This document shows, piece after piece, positions 1 to 5,637 of a DNA stretch of 6,495 nt (positions are counted from its first letter, which is position 1; the number at the start of each line of letters is the position of its first letter). The notes under the pieces were generated by a model. That model worked only from the letters and a program-made list of their open reading frames with translations. It did no database searches and was not told the DNA's origin. Both the position numbers and the translations under genes were made by a program. Source of the DNA: Micavibrio sp. (lineage in GTDB: Bacteria; Pseudomonadota; Alphaproteobacteria; Micavibrionales; Micavibrionaceae); the NCBI GenBank assembly GCA_027051315.1, contig JALTZE010000026.1, positions 1-6,495 on the forward strand, given 5' to 3'.

Positions 1-1
1 T

Positions 2-169
2 AAAGAAAAAGAATATAGTTTAAGATTAAGAGAAGGTTGGGATTATCAGATACAAAATGGAATGGTAAAACTTTTTGCCTATGGAACTGAACATACATCA
101 TTTTCTCCTACTGGTGATTGTGATAGAGATAGTAAGATAGCTGCCAATATCACTTGGGATATTAAATAA
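2..169 (+). CDS. 3'-terminal fragment of an unrecognised gene
   Basis: An open frame enters from the left edge and runs 55 sense codons to a TAA at 167-169. It is not bounded by a stop on its left, so the start lies outside the window. The readable C-terminus is mixed and coding-like, with aromatic and glycine-rich stretches (for example EGWDYQIQNGM) and an ending rich in beta-strand-forming residues (IAANITWDIK). There is a single cysteine in the GDCDRDSK segment. This could be the end of a secreted, pilin-like or beta-rich domain, but I do not recognise a family and assign no function. It runs in the same direction as the nfeD gene, about 100 nt upstream. I see no convincing terminator between them, only AT-only inverted repeats around 190-208. 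Confidence 0.6.
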   Translation, partial: KEKEYSLRLREGWDYQIQNGMVKLFAYGTEHTSFSPTGDCDRDSKIAANITWDIK

Positions 170-224
170 ATAACAGTTTTTCTTATAAAAAATATAAAAT
201 TTATATAATTGTAGTTGAAATGAC

Positions 225-230
225 TATAAT
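225..230 (+). promoter_or_regulatory. Probable -10 box for the nfeD-slipin operon
   Basis: A perfect TATAAT lies 40 nt upstream of the preferred nfeD start codon. The expected -35 position (about 201-207) is only AT-rich and matches TTGACA poorly. A TTGAAA at 215-220 is too close to serve. The implied leader is about 33 nt. Placement in the only sizeable gap upstream of the operon supports it, but AT-rich DNA produces such boxes by chance. Confidence 0.4.
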
Positions 231-259
231 ATGGGTTACATATTCCAAATATATTTAAC

Positions 260-263
260 AGGA
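260..263 (+). promoter_or_regulatory. Shine-Dalgarno AGGA deciding the nfeD start
   Basis: AGGA lies 7 nt before the ATG at 271 but only 4 nt before the in-frame GTG at 268. The spacing favours ATG 271 as the true start. The nearby ATG at 264 is in another frame. Confidence 0.55.
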
Positions 264-270
264 ATGTGTG

Positions 271-1599
271 ATGTCGCAAATTAGATATTTTTTTATTTTT
301 ACAGCTTTTATTTTAATATCATTTACTGGTAATGCCTATTCTAAAGATGCAAAACCTTATGTGAGCATGGTTATGGACGGGCCTATTGGTCCTGCTTATT
401 ATGAATATTTGAAAAAAGGTATAGAACTTGCTGAAGAAAAAAATGCACAACTTTTGCTTATTAAGCTAAATACGGCTGGTGGGCTTTTAACCTCTACACG
501 CGATATGGTCAGCTTGATAATGGAATCTCCTGTTCCTGTTGCTCTTTATGTTTCTCCAGCAGGTGCTCATGCTGCTAGTGCGGGTACTTTTATTGTTATG
601 TCTGCGCATATTGCAGCGATGAAAAATGGCACAAATATTGGTGCTGCGACTCCTGTTCAGGTTGGAGATTCTCCTATTCCGTCAAATATTAAAGAACAAA
701 AAGCACCAAAAGATGATTTACATGAAAAAGCTATAAAGGATAGCTCTGCTTTTATCAGAGGAATAGCTAAAGAAAGAGGACGCAATGCAGAATGGGGGGA
801 AATGGCTGTTATAAATGCGGAAAGCCTGACTGCTAAAGAGGCATTGGAAAATAATGTCATCGATTTTATTGCTAAAAATGATGATGAGCTTTTAAGTAAG
901 ATTGATGGGAAAGTAATCAAATTAAAAGATGGAGATATTGTTACTCTTGACCTTTCATCTGCCAAAGAAATAAAGTTTGAACCTGATTTTATTACTCAAT
1001 TTCTTACAATTATAACAAATCCAAATTTGGCTGTTATCCTTATGATGCTTGGTGTATATGGTCTTTTGCTTGAATTTTACAATCCTGGTACTATGGTTGC
1101 TGGAGTTATTGGGGCAATTTCACTTACCATAGGGCTATATGCAATAAATATATTGCCTATAGATGCTATGGGATTAGTGTTGCTTACTCTAGGACTTATA
1201 TTTATGACAGCTGAATCCTTTGTACCTTCATTTGGTATATTGGGAATTGGTGGTGTTATCGCATTTATTACAGGAGCATCAATAATGTTTGATAGTCAAG
1301 CTATGCCTGGTCTGGAAGTTACTTATGATGTACTTATCGGAATAGGTGTATTTGGGGTCTTTCTTGTTTTACTAACCGTTTATCTTACATATAAAGTATA
1401 TAACAGAGAAGCAACTACAGGAGCAGAAAGTATTGTAGGTGGAAAGGCAGAAATTATTGACTGGAAAGGAAAAGAAGGTCGTGTAAGAATTCAGGGTGTG
1501 GTTTGGCAAGCATATAGTGATGATGAATTAGAATTATCACCAAAAGATAAAGTTGTTGTCGCAAAAATAGAAGATTTAAAACTTAAGGTAATTATATAG
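271..1599 (+). CDS. nfeD: NfeD-family membrane-bound serine protease (ClpP class), full length
   Basis: This is a 442-aa long-form NfeD protein (nodulation efficiency protein D, also called a ClpP-class membrane serine protease). Residues about 5-24 are a hydrophobic signal peptide. Residues about 28-230 form the ClpP/crotonase-like protease domain. The nucleophile is Ser103 in HAASAGT, and the partner lysine is probably Lys153, just before the AFIRGIAKERGRN helix, by alignment from memory with archaeal PH1510. About five membrane segments follow (roughly 251-377). A soluble OB-fold NfeD domain (about 384-442) ends the protein, with its usual W-x-A-x-SDDEL element. Characterised homologues cleave hydrophobic C-terminal segments of partner stomatins. 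The slipin gene starts 9 nt downstream with its ribosome site overlapping this stop, so the two are almost certainly co-transcribed. GTG at 268 is an alternative start, disfavoured by spacing. Confidence 0.93.
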   Translation: MSQIRYFFIFTAFILISFTGNAYSKDAKPYVSMVMDGPIGPAYYEYLKKGIELAEEKNAQLLLIKLNTAGGLLTSTRDMVSLIMESPVPVALYVSPAGAHAASAGTFIVMSAHIAAMKNGTNIGAATPVQVGDSPIPSNIKEQKAPKDDLHEKAIKDSSAFIRGIAKERGRNAEWGEMAVINAESLTAKEALENNVIDFIAKNDDELLSKIDGKVIKLKDGDIVTLDLSSAKEIKFEPDFITQFLTIITNPNLAVILMMLGVYGLLLEFYNPGTMVAGVIGAISLTIGLYAINILPIDAMGLVLLTLGLIFMTAESFVPSFGILGIGGVIAFITGASIMFDSQAMPGLEVTYDVLIGIGVFGVFLVLLTVYLTYKVYNREATTGAESIVGGKAEIIDWKGKEGRVRIQGVVWQAYSDDELELSPKDKVVVAKIEDLKLKVII

Positions 1600-1602
1600 G
1601 AG
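1598..1602 (+). promoter_or_regulatory. Ribosome binding site of the slipin gene
   Basis: AGGAG sits 6 nt before the ATG at 1609 and shares its first two bases with the TAG stop of nfeD. This arrangement favours translational coupling of the two genes. Confidence 0.75.
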
Positions 1603-1608
1603 CATAAA

Positions 1609-2361
1609 ATGAGTGGATTTTTACCAATATTATTTATACTGGCATTAGTTTTATTAGTGTCGTCATTTAGAATAATCAAAGAATATGAAAGAGGAGTTGT
1701 TTATACACTTGGTAAATATTCTGGCACTAGGAATGCTGGGGTTCAAATTATTATCCCTTTTTTACAAGAGCTTGTTAGAGTTGATATAAGGGTAAGAACA
1801 GAAGATATTCCCTCACAAGATGTTATATCCAAAGATAATGTATCGGTAAAAGTTAATGCTGTTGTTTATTATCAGGTAATCAACCCTGGTCATGCTATAA
1901 ACAGAGTTGAAGATTTCGGGCAAGCCACGAGCCAACTTTCACAAACTACATTACGTTCGGTTCTTGGTAAGCATGACCTTGATGAAATGCTGTCACATAG
2001 GGATAAGTTGAATGATGATGTTAGAGAAATTTTAGATTCACAAACAAATGGATGGGGAATAAAAGTTACCAATGTTGAAATTAAACATATAGACCTTGAC
2101 CATAGCATGGTTCGTGCAATGGCAAAACAGGCAGAAGCCGAAAGAGAAAGAAGAGCTAAAATTATTAATGCTCAAGGTGAATTGCAGGCAGCTGAGCAGC
2201 TTGATGAAGCGGCAACAATACTTGCAAAAAGACCAGAAACTATGCAGCTTCGTTATCTTGGGACTTTGGGTGAATTTACCAATGCAAAGGGAAGTACAAT
2301 AGTTCTTCCCATGCCTATGGATTTATTAAAATCACTGAATATTACAGGTGGAAAGAAGTAA
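1609..2361 (+). CDS. Slipin, SPFH/stomatin-family membrane scaffold protein
   Basis: This 250-aa protein has one N-terminal membrane segment (residues about 4-19) followed by the SPFH/Band 7 domain (about 20-180). Diagnostic stretches include IIKEYERGVVYTLGKY near the start, DIPSQDVISKDNVSVKVNAV in the middle and the LRSVLGKHDLDEML helix. A charged helical region rich in Ala, Glu and Arg (about 172-208) should form the coiled coil used for oligomerisation. The C-terminus carries the family's hydrophobic end, STIVLPMPMDLL. The length is normal for a slipin. Bacterial slipins form ring-like membrane assemblies and are paired with NfeD proteins, and here the gene directly follows nfeD. Hydrophobic C-terminal segments of this kind are the reported cleavage site for NfeD proteases. 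The related QmcA and HflK/C families are alternatives, but the adjacent long NfeD favours slipin. Confidence 0.93.
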   Translation: MSGFLPILFILALVLLVSSFRIIKEYERGVVYTLGKYSGTRNAGVQIIIPFLQELVRVDIRVRTEDIPSQDVISKDNVSVKVNAVVYYQVINPGHAINRVEDFGQATSQLSQTTLRSVLGKHDLDEMLSHRDKLNDDVREILDSQTNGWGIKVTNVEIKHIDLDHSMVRAMAKQAEAERERRAKIINAQGELQAAEQLDEAATILAKRPETMQLRYLGTLGEFTNAKGSTIVLPMPMDLLKSLNITGGKK

Positions 2362-2383
2362 GAAGTTTTTAGATATTTTTAAG

Positions 2384-2422
2384 TAGAAACTGAAATAAAT
2401 AAAATTCAGTTTCTATTTTTTT
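2384..2422 (+). terminator. Intrinsic terminator of the nfeD-slipin operon
   Basis: A perfect 11-bp stem pairs 2384-2394 (TAGAAACTGAA) with 2405-2415 (TTCAGTTTCTA) across a 10-nt A-rich loop. A run of seven T residues (2416-2422) follows directly. It begins 23 nt after the slipin stop. On the minus strand the hairpin is not followed by a good T tract, so it acts mainly on the plus strand. Confidence 0.85.
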
Positions 2423-2431
2423 ATGTATCTG

Positions 2432-2469
2432 GTTATATAGCTAGTTTCAAAGATAATGTTATATAGCTA
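2432..2469. repeat. 12-bp direct repeat with 26-nt period
   Basis: GTTATATAGCTA occurs at 2432-2443 and again, identically, at 2458-2469, separated by 14 nt. It lies between the slipin terminator and the end of the small minus-strand gene region. Its AT-rich make-up means a chance origin cannot be excluded. Confidence 0.6.
2436..2457. repeat. Dispersed 22-bp repeat, copy 1
   Basis: This stretch matches 5595-5616 in 20 of 22 positions in the same orientation. The two differences are both C/T transitions. The core is AGCTAGTT(T/C)CAAAGATAAT. This copy overlaps the first unit of the 12-bp direct repeat and lies between genes. Confidence 0.45.
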
Positions 2470-2574
2470 AAGGGTTGGCTTTGGTACTTTTTTATTTATT
2501 GTAAATGTTTCGTTAGTGCTATTACCAAATTGGATTCCATCGGGATGTGATGTTGCCTTAAATTTAGGTGCCTG
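2467..2574 (-). other. Open, coding-like continuation after the stop of the 97-aa gene
   Basis: Directly after the TAA that ends the 97-aa gene, the same frame stays open for 35 sense codons (QAPKFKATSHPDG... ...NKKVPKPTL) and ends at TAG 2467-2469. By my count G+C is about 43% at codon positions 1 and 2 and about 23% at position 3, the asymmetry expected of translated AT-rich DNA. There is no start codon or ribosome site of its own. It may be the former C-terminus of the upstream gene after a nonsense mutation (CAA to TAA would do it), a readthrough extension, or a chance open frame. If it is joined, the product would be about 133 residues. Confidence 0.35.
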
Positions 2575-2868
2575 TTATGCATTAAAATCAGTGGCAATGC
2601 ATGTAGCACCGCTTATTCTACTTTTCTTTCCTGTGTCAAGGTTTTCTAACTTATAATTACCCCAAGATTTACTATAATCTCTCCTTACAAGATTATCATA
2701 AATTTTTAATGGTCCTGAATAGCATGTAACTCTGCTAACTACATCATTAGTATTTGTAGTTATATTCTCTTTTACTAATGTTTTATCCACTGCATAAAGC
2801 AATGTTGCACCAATAACCCCTCCTGCTAATAGGAATAACACCCTTTCAATATTACTGGTTTTCTCCAT
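2575..2868 (-). CDS. Small single-pass membrane protein of unknown function (97 aa)
   Basis: The gene encodes 97 aa. A short charged N-terminus is followed by one hydrophobic helix at about residues 9-27 (LFLLAGGVIGATLLYAV), a polar linker (about 30-45), and a small soluble domain. The domain has two cysteines, Cys49 (VTCYSGPLKIYD) and Cys90 (ISGATCIA), that could pair outside the cytoplasm. The layout resembles, from memory, a widespread but uncharacterised family of small anchored proteins of alphaproteobacteria and phages with a C-Y/F-SG...IYD...TG...ISG-x-C pattern. No function is assigned. The start is supported by AGAGGA 8 nt upstream and by a good promoter. In-frame coding-like sequence continues past the stop, so the gene may be a shortened form of a longer one. 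It converges on the slipin gene. Confidence 0.7.
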   Translation of the reverse strand: MEKTSNIERVLFLLAGGVIGATLLYAVDKTLVKENITTNTNDVVSRVTCYSGPLKIYDNLVRRDYSKSWGNYKLENLDTGKKSRISGATCIATDFNA

Positions 2869-2876
2869 TATCCTAT

Positions 2877-2882
2877 TCCTCT
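2877..2882 (-). promoter_or_regulatory. Ribosome binding site of the 97-aa gene
   Basis: On the minus strand AGAGGA stands 8 nt before the ATG (2866-2868). A second AGGA lies only 2 nt before the ATG, too close to be used. Confidence 0.6.
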
Positions 2883-2910
2883 ATTAAATAAAAAAACAAC
2901 AATTATGTGA

Positions 2911-2938
2911 GTTATATTATTTTTTCTTGGAAAGTCAA
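2911..2938 (-). promoter_or_regulatory. Sigma70-type promoter for the 97-aa gene
   Basis: On the minus strand TTGACT (2938-2933, 5 of 6 to consensus) and TATAAC (2916-2911, 5 of 6) are separated by 16 nt. Transcription would start near 2904, giving a leader of about 36 nt before the ATG. This is the best-formed promoter in the window. Confidence 0.6.
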
Positions 2939-2980
2939 ATAAAATTTCCATAACTTTATTTATATCTATATAAAATTTGT

Positions 2981-3046
2981 TCCCTGATCGGGATTATATT
3001 ATTTGATTTATATGATTTCTTTTAAAGAATCCCCGAATTGGGATTA
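2981..3046. repeat. Pair of TCCC-n-GGGATTA inverted repeats
   Basis: Two related imperfect inverted repeats lie about 50 nt apart: 2981-2996 (TCCCTGATCGGGATTA) and 3030-3046 (TCCCCGAATTGGGATTA). Both read TAATCCC...GGGA on the minus strand. The second forms a 6-bp stem, AATCCC/GGGATT, and contains the stop codon of the 62-aa gene. The first lies about 45 nt upstream of the -35 box of the 97-aa gene. They could be regulator binding sites or weak terminator hairpins. Neither has a real T tract. Confidence 0.45.
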
Positions 3047-3232
3047 CCTTGTGTGTGTGTATGTTGCGTTATAAGTAAAGTGTATTTTTTTACTTTTTTC
3101 TTCTGCTCCTATCAATTTTCCAGCAAGGATAATTGCAGAGCAAAGAAATAACACATTTATGAAAGCACTAATATATTTATTAGACCTTCTCCTAGCCTTA
3201 CGTCTTTTAACGTAAGCCTTAGGTGATGCCAT
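3044..3232 (-). CDS. Small, strongly basic membrane protein of unknown function (62 aa)
   Basis: The gene encodes 62 aa. The first 19 residues contain nine Lys/Arg (VKRRKARRRSNK), followed by one hydrophobic helix at about residues 21-41 (ISAFINVLFLCSAIILAG) and a short polar tail ending TYTHTR. The positive-inside rule predicts a cytoplasmic N-terminus and an outside C-terminus. The basic patch could contact nucleic acid, ribosomes or acidic lipids, but that is only inference. The strong GGAGG 6 nt before the ATG is the main reason to call it a real gene. It follows prfA by about 170 nt on the same strand. I recognise no family. Confidence 0.6.
   Translation of the reverse strand: MASPKAYVKRRKARRRSNKYISAFINVLFLCSAIILAGKLIGAEEKSKKIHFTYNATYTHTR
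3050..3060. repeat. Short TG dinucleotide tract
   Basis: An uninterrupted TG tract of 11 nt reads as ACACAC on the minus strand and encodes the last residues (THT) of the 62-aa protein, just before its stop. It is long enough to note but shorter than most phase-variable tracts. Confidence 0.6.
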
Positions 3233-3238
3233 ACATTA

Positions 3239-3243
3239 CCTCC
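3239..3243 (-). promoter_or_regulatory. Strong Shine-Dalgarno of the 62-aa gene
   Basis: GGAGG on the minus strand lies 6 nt before the ATG at 3230-3232. Among the best-formed ribosome sites in the window, it is the main support for this small gene. Confidence 0.75.
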
Positions 3244-3251
3244 AGCATTTG

Positions 3252-3298
3252 TTAAACCAATGTGGTTTAAGAAAATATTGTGATTCCCTATAAACCAC
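3252..3298 (-). promoter_or_regulatory. Alternative hairpins in the leader of the 62-aa gene
   Basis: Three related segments lie in the minus-strand leader: GTGGTTTA (3298-3291), TTAAACCAC (3270-3262) and TGGTTTAA (3259-3252). The middle one can pair perfectly over 8 bp either with the first (21-nt loop) or with the last (3-nt loop), but not both. The second hairpin ends 9 nt before the GGAGG ribosome site. This may be an RNA switch, a processing site or remnants of the prfA 3' end. No known riboswitch class is recognised. Confidence 0.4.
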
Positions 3299-3399
3299 GG
3301 GTGTTTTTTACTTTATAAGAAAAGTTATTACAAGTTTTTCTTGAAATATTATTACAATAGCAGATATGCTTTTTTTACATGGTGCTGTTAATTTAATAA

Positions 3400-4461
3400 T
3401 TAGGAAGTTTCAGCTAAAAGTTCTGCTTGGTGTTCTGTTATCAATGCATCAACAATTTCGTCTAATGCCTCGCCTGAAACTACATCATCTAACTTATATA
3501 GAGTAAGGTTTATTCTGTGGTCTGTTACTCTTCCTTGTGGGTAGTTATATGTTCTTATTCTTTCCGAACGGTCGCCCGAACCCACTTGCGATTTTCTATC
3601 TGCTGCTCTTTGTGCTGCTAATTTTTGCCTTTGTGCGTCATAGATTCTGGTTCTAAGGATAGACATGGCTTTTGCTTTATTTTTATGCTGGGAGCGTTCT
3701 TCTTGCATTTCTACGACTACTCCAGTGGGAATATGGGTTATCCTTACCGCTGAATCAGTTGTGTTAACATGTTGTCCCCCTGCCCCTTGCGACCTATAGG
3801 TATCTATACGCAAATCATCTGGATTTATTTGCACATCTACTTCTTCTGCTTCTGGTAAAACGGCAACTGTTGCTGCTGAAGTATGAACTCGTCCTTGAGA
3901 TTCTGTTTTGGGAACTCTTTGTACTCTGTGTGCTCCTGATTCAAATTTTAGCTTAGAAAATACATCAGTTCCTTTTATTTCTGCTATAATTTGTTTATAC
4001 CCCCCCGCTTCACTTTCTGATGCTTCTACTATTTCCATACGCCAGCCTTGTTTGGTTGCATACCCTTTGTACATTGTGTAGAGGTCACCTGCGAAGATAG
4101 CTGCCTCATCTCCTCCTGTTCCTGCTCTTATTTCAAGTATTGCATTGCGGCTATCTGCCGTATCTTTTGGTAGAAGAGCAATTTTAAGTCTTTGTTCAAG
4201 CTCTGGGATTAGGTTTTCCAGCTCTTTTAGTTCTTCTGCCGCTATTTCTTTCATTTCTGGGTCTGAAAGAAGCGATTTTAAATCTTCCTTGTCATTTATA
4301 GCTTTATTATAGGCATTAGCAGCTTCGACAACTGGTGTAAGCTCGCCATATTCTTTGGAAAGTTTTGTAAATTCATCACCGCTTAACCCTCCTTGGGACA
4401 TAAGGGCTGATAATTCTTCATAACGTGATATTACTGGTTTTAATTTTTGCTGTAGCGACAT
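3400..4461 (-). CDS. prfA: Peptide chain release factor 1 (RF1)
   Basis: This 353-aa protein recognises UAA and UAG stop codons and triggers peptide release. Residues about 1-105 are the helical N-terminal domain. The RF1 signature [20 protein letters not shown] follows at about 112-131. The stop-recognition tripeptide P-x-T is PKT at 184-186 inside [14 protein letters not shown]. The catalytic GGQ is at 228-230 ([11 protein letters not shown]), with Gln230 the expected methylation target of PrmC. PxT rather than SPF marks RF1, not RF2, and the length is typical. Its ATG lies inside the end of ispG with a 22-nt overlap, and no clear ribosome site is visible, so translation is probably coupled to ispG. 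The usual alphaproteobacterial downstream neighbour prmC is absent here. Confidence 0.97.
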   Translation of the reverse strand: MSLQQKLKPVISRYEELSALMSQGGLSGDEFTKLSKEYGELTPVVEAANAYNKAINDKEDLKSLLSDPEMKEIAAEELKELENLIPELEQRLKIALLPKDTADSRNAILEIRAGTGGDEAAIFAGDLYTMYKGYATKQGWRMEIVEASESEAGGYKQIIAEIKGTDVFSKLKFESGAHRVQRVPKTESQGRVHTSAATVAVLPEAEEVDVQINPDDLRIDTYRSQGAGGQHVNTTDSAVRITHIPTGVVVEMQEERSQHKNKAKAMSILRTRIYDAQRQKLAAQRAADRKSQVGSGDRSERIRTYNYPQGRVTDHRINLTLYKLDDVVSGEALDEIVDALITEHQAELLAETS

Positions 4462-5576
4462 GTTTTACTGCTTTTGTTAAGTTCTTGTGCTTTTTCTTCG
4501 ACCATTTTCACAATATGGTCTGTAAGTTCTTCATCACCTTCATGCAGGCGGTAAGCCGTTTTACCATCTATATATATTTGATGTGTTCCTTTTCCTCCTC
4601 CTGTTAGCCCTATATCGGTCATTAATGCTTCGCCTGGACCATTAACGATACAGCCAATTATGGACAATGTCATTGGAACAGTTATATGTTCAAGACGTTT
4701 CTCAAGTTTTGCTACTGTTTCAACTACGTTAAATTGTTGGCGTGCGCAGGAGGGGCAAGATATTATATTAACGCCTCGATGTCTTAGATTAAGTGATTTT
4801 AATATATCAAATCCTGCTTTTATTTCTTCTACTGGGTTTGCTGATAGTGATACTCTGATAGTATCGCCAATACCAGACCATAAGAGATTACCCATACCAA
4901 TTGCCGATTTTATAGTTCCTGAGCGAAGCCCGCCTGCCTCTGTAATTCCGACATGTAGTGGATAGTTACAACTATCGGCAAGTAGCTGATATGCTGCAAC
5001 TGCCATAAAAACATCTGATGCTTTACAAGAAATTTTAAAATTATAAAAATCATTATCTTCCAGAATTTTCATATGTCTTTGAGCTGATTCAAGCATTGCT
5101 TGTGGGCATGGTTCCCCGTATTTTTCCAGAAAGTCTCTTTCCAGAGAACCCGCATTTACGCCAATTCTGATTGAGCAATTATTATCTTTGGCTGCTTTTA
5201 TTACTTCTTTTACTCTATTTTCATCACCAATATTTCCTGGATTAATTCTAAGACATGCTGCTCCGTTTTTTGCGGATTCAATTGCTCGTTTATAATGAAA
5301 ATGTATATCTGCTACTATTGGGACTGTTGCTGCTTTTGTTATTTCTTTTAATGCTGAAGAAGATTCTTCATCAGGGCATGATACTCTTACTATATCTGCT
5401 CCTGCTTTTTCTAATTCTCTGATTTGTTTGATGGTTGATATTATATCTTTGGTATCTGTATTGGTCATTGATTGCACAGATATAGGGGCATCGCCCCCTA
5501 CCGGAACCGAGCCTACCATTATTTGTTTGCTTTTGCGTCTGACGATATTACGCCATGGACGAAGCTGATTATGCAT
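4440..5576 (-). CDS. ispG: (E)-4-hydroxy-3-methylbut-2-enyl-diphosphate synthase
   Basis: IspG (GcpE) performs the penultimate step of the MEP isoprenoid pathway, reducing MEcPP to HMBPP with a [4Fe-4S] cluster in the cytoplasm. The 378-aa protein starts [16 protein letters not shown]. The TIM-barrel part includes [35 protein letters not shown] and VGITEAGG. The C-terminal cluster domain has Cys274 and Cys277 (SCPSC), Cys309 and Glu316 (GCIVNGPGE), with the same spacing as the E. coli ligands. An in-frame TTG at 5609 would add 11 residues, but ATG 5576 has AGG 7 nt upstream and gives the usual family N-terminus, so I chose it. It is the middle gene of rodZ-like > ispG > prfA. The 61-nt gap upstream contains a repeat copy at 5595-5616. 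Confidence 0.97.
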   Translation of the reverse strand: MHNQLRPWRNIVRRKSKQIMVGSVPVGGDAPISVQSMTNTDTKDIISTIKQIRELEKAGADIVRVSCPDEESSSALKEITKAATVPIVADIHFHYKRAIESAKNGAACLRINPGNIGDENRVKEVIKAAKDNNCSIRIGVNAGSLERDFLEKYGEPCPQAMLESAQRHMKILEDNDFYNFKISCKASDVFMAVAAYQLLADSCNYPLHVGITEAGGLRSGTIKSAIGMGNLLWSGIGDTIRVSLSANPVEEIKAGFDILKSLNLRHRGVNIISCPSCARQQFNVVETVAKLEKRLEHITVPMTLSIIGCIVNGPGEALMTDIGLTGGGKGTHQIYIDGKTAYRLHEGDEELTDHIVKMVEEKAQELNKSSKTCRYSKN

Positions 5577-5594
5577 TTTGTTACCTATATATAT

Positions 5595-5616
5595 TACAGC
5601 TAGTTCCAAAGATAAT
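5595..5616. repeat. Dispersed 22-bp repeat, copy 2
   Basis: This copy matches 2436-2457 at 20 of 22 positions, same orientation, with two C/T transitions. It fills much of the gap between the rodZ-like gene and ispG, just upstream of the ispG ribosome site. Confidence 0.45.
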
Positions 5617-5637
5617 TATACAAGAAACGCTATTTTT

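Noticed and set aside
190..208. AT-only inverted repeat after the first partial gene, considered as a terminator
   Set aside because: The stem is entirely A/T with almost no loop and no distinct T tract after it, so it would be unstable.
184..267. Riboswitch or structured leader before nfeD
   Set aside because: The stretch is short and AT-rich with no stable pairing or known aptamer motif.
2531..2546. Possible third TTCC-ATC-GGGA copy of the palindromic site
   Set aside because: The dyad is poor, lacks the TAATCCC half-site and lies in coding-like sequence.
3197..3216. 7-bp inverted repeat CTTACGT/ACGTAAG
   Set aside because: It falls within the coding region of the basic N-terminus of the 62-aa gene and has no supporting context as a regulatory site.
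3219..3248. Nine-codon upstream frame (MLEVMYGIT) overlapping the start of the 62-aa gene
   Set aside because: It has no ribosome site of its own and covers the Shine-Dalgarno of the real start; probably incidental.
3317..3342. AAGAAAA...TTTTCTT inverted repeat downstream of prfA, considered as its terminator
   Set aside because: Only 7 bp, almost all A/T, without a following T run on the minus strand; no convincing prfA terminator is visible.
4660..4965. 101-aa plus-strand open frame opposite ispG, and similar frames at 5843-6214 (+), 657-965 (-) and 1890-2108 (-)
   Set aside because: They lie antisense to well-identified genes, lack ribosome sites and show no recognisable domains.
5577..5609. 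N-terminal extension of IspG from TTG at 5609 (11 extra residues)
   Set aside because: The ATG at 5576 has AGG at proper spacing and gives the usual family N-terminus; the extension runs through the dispersed repeat and looks non-coding.
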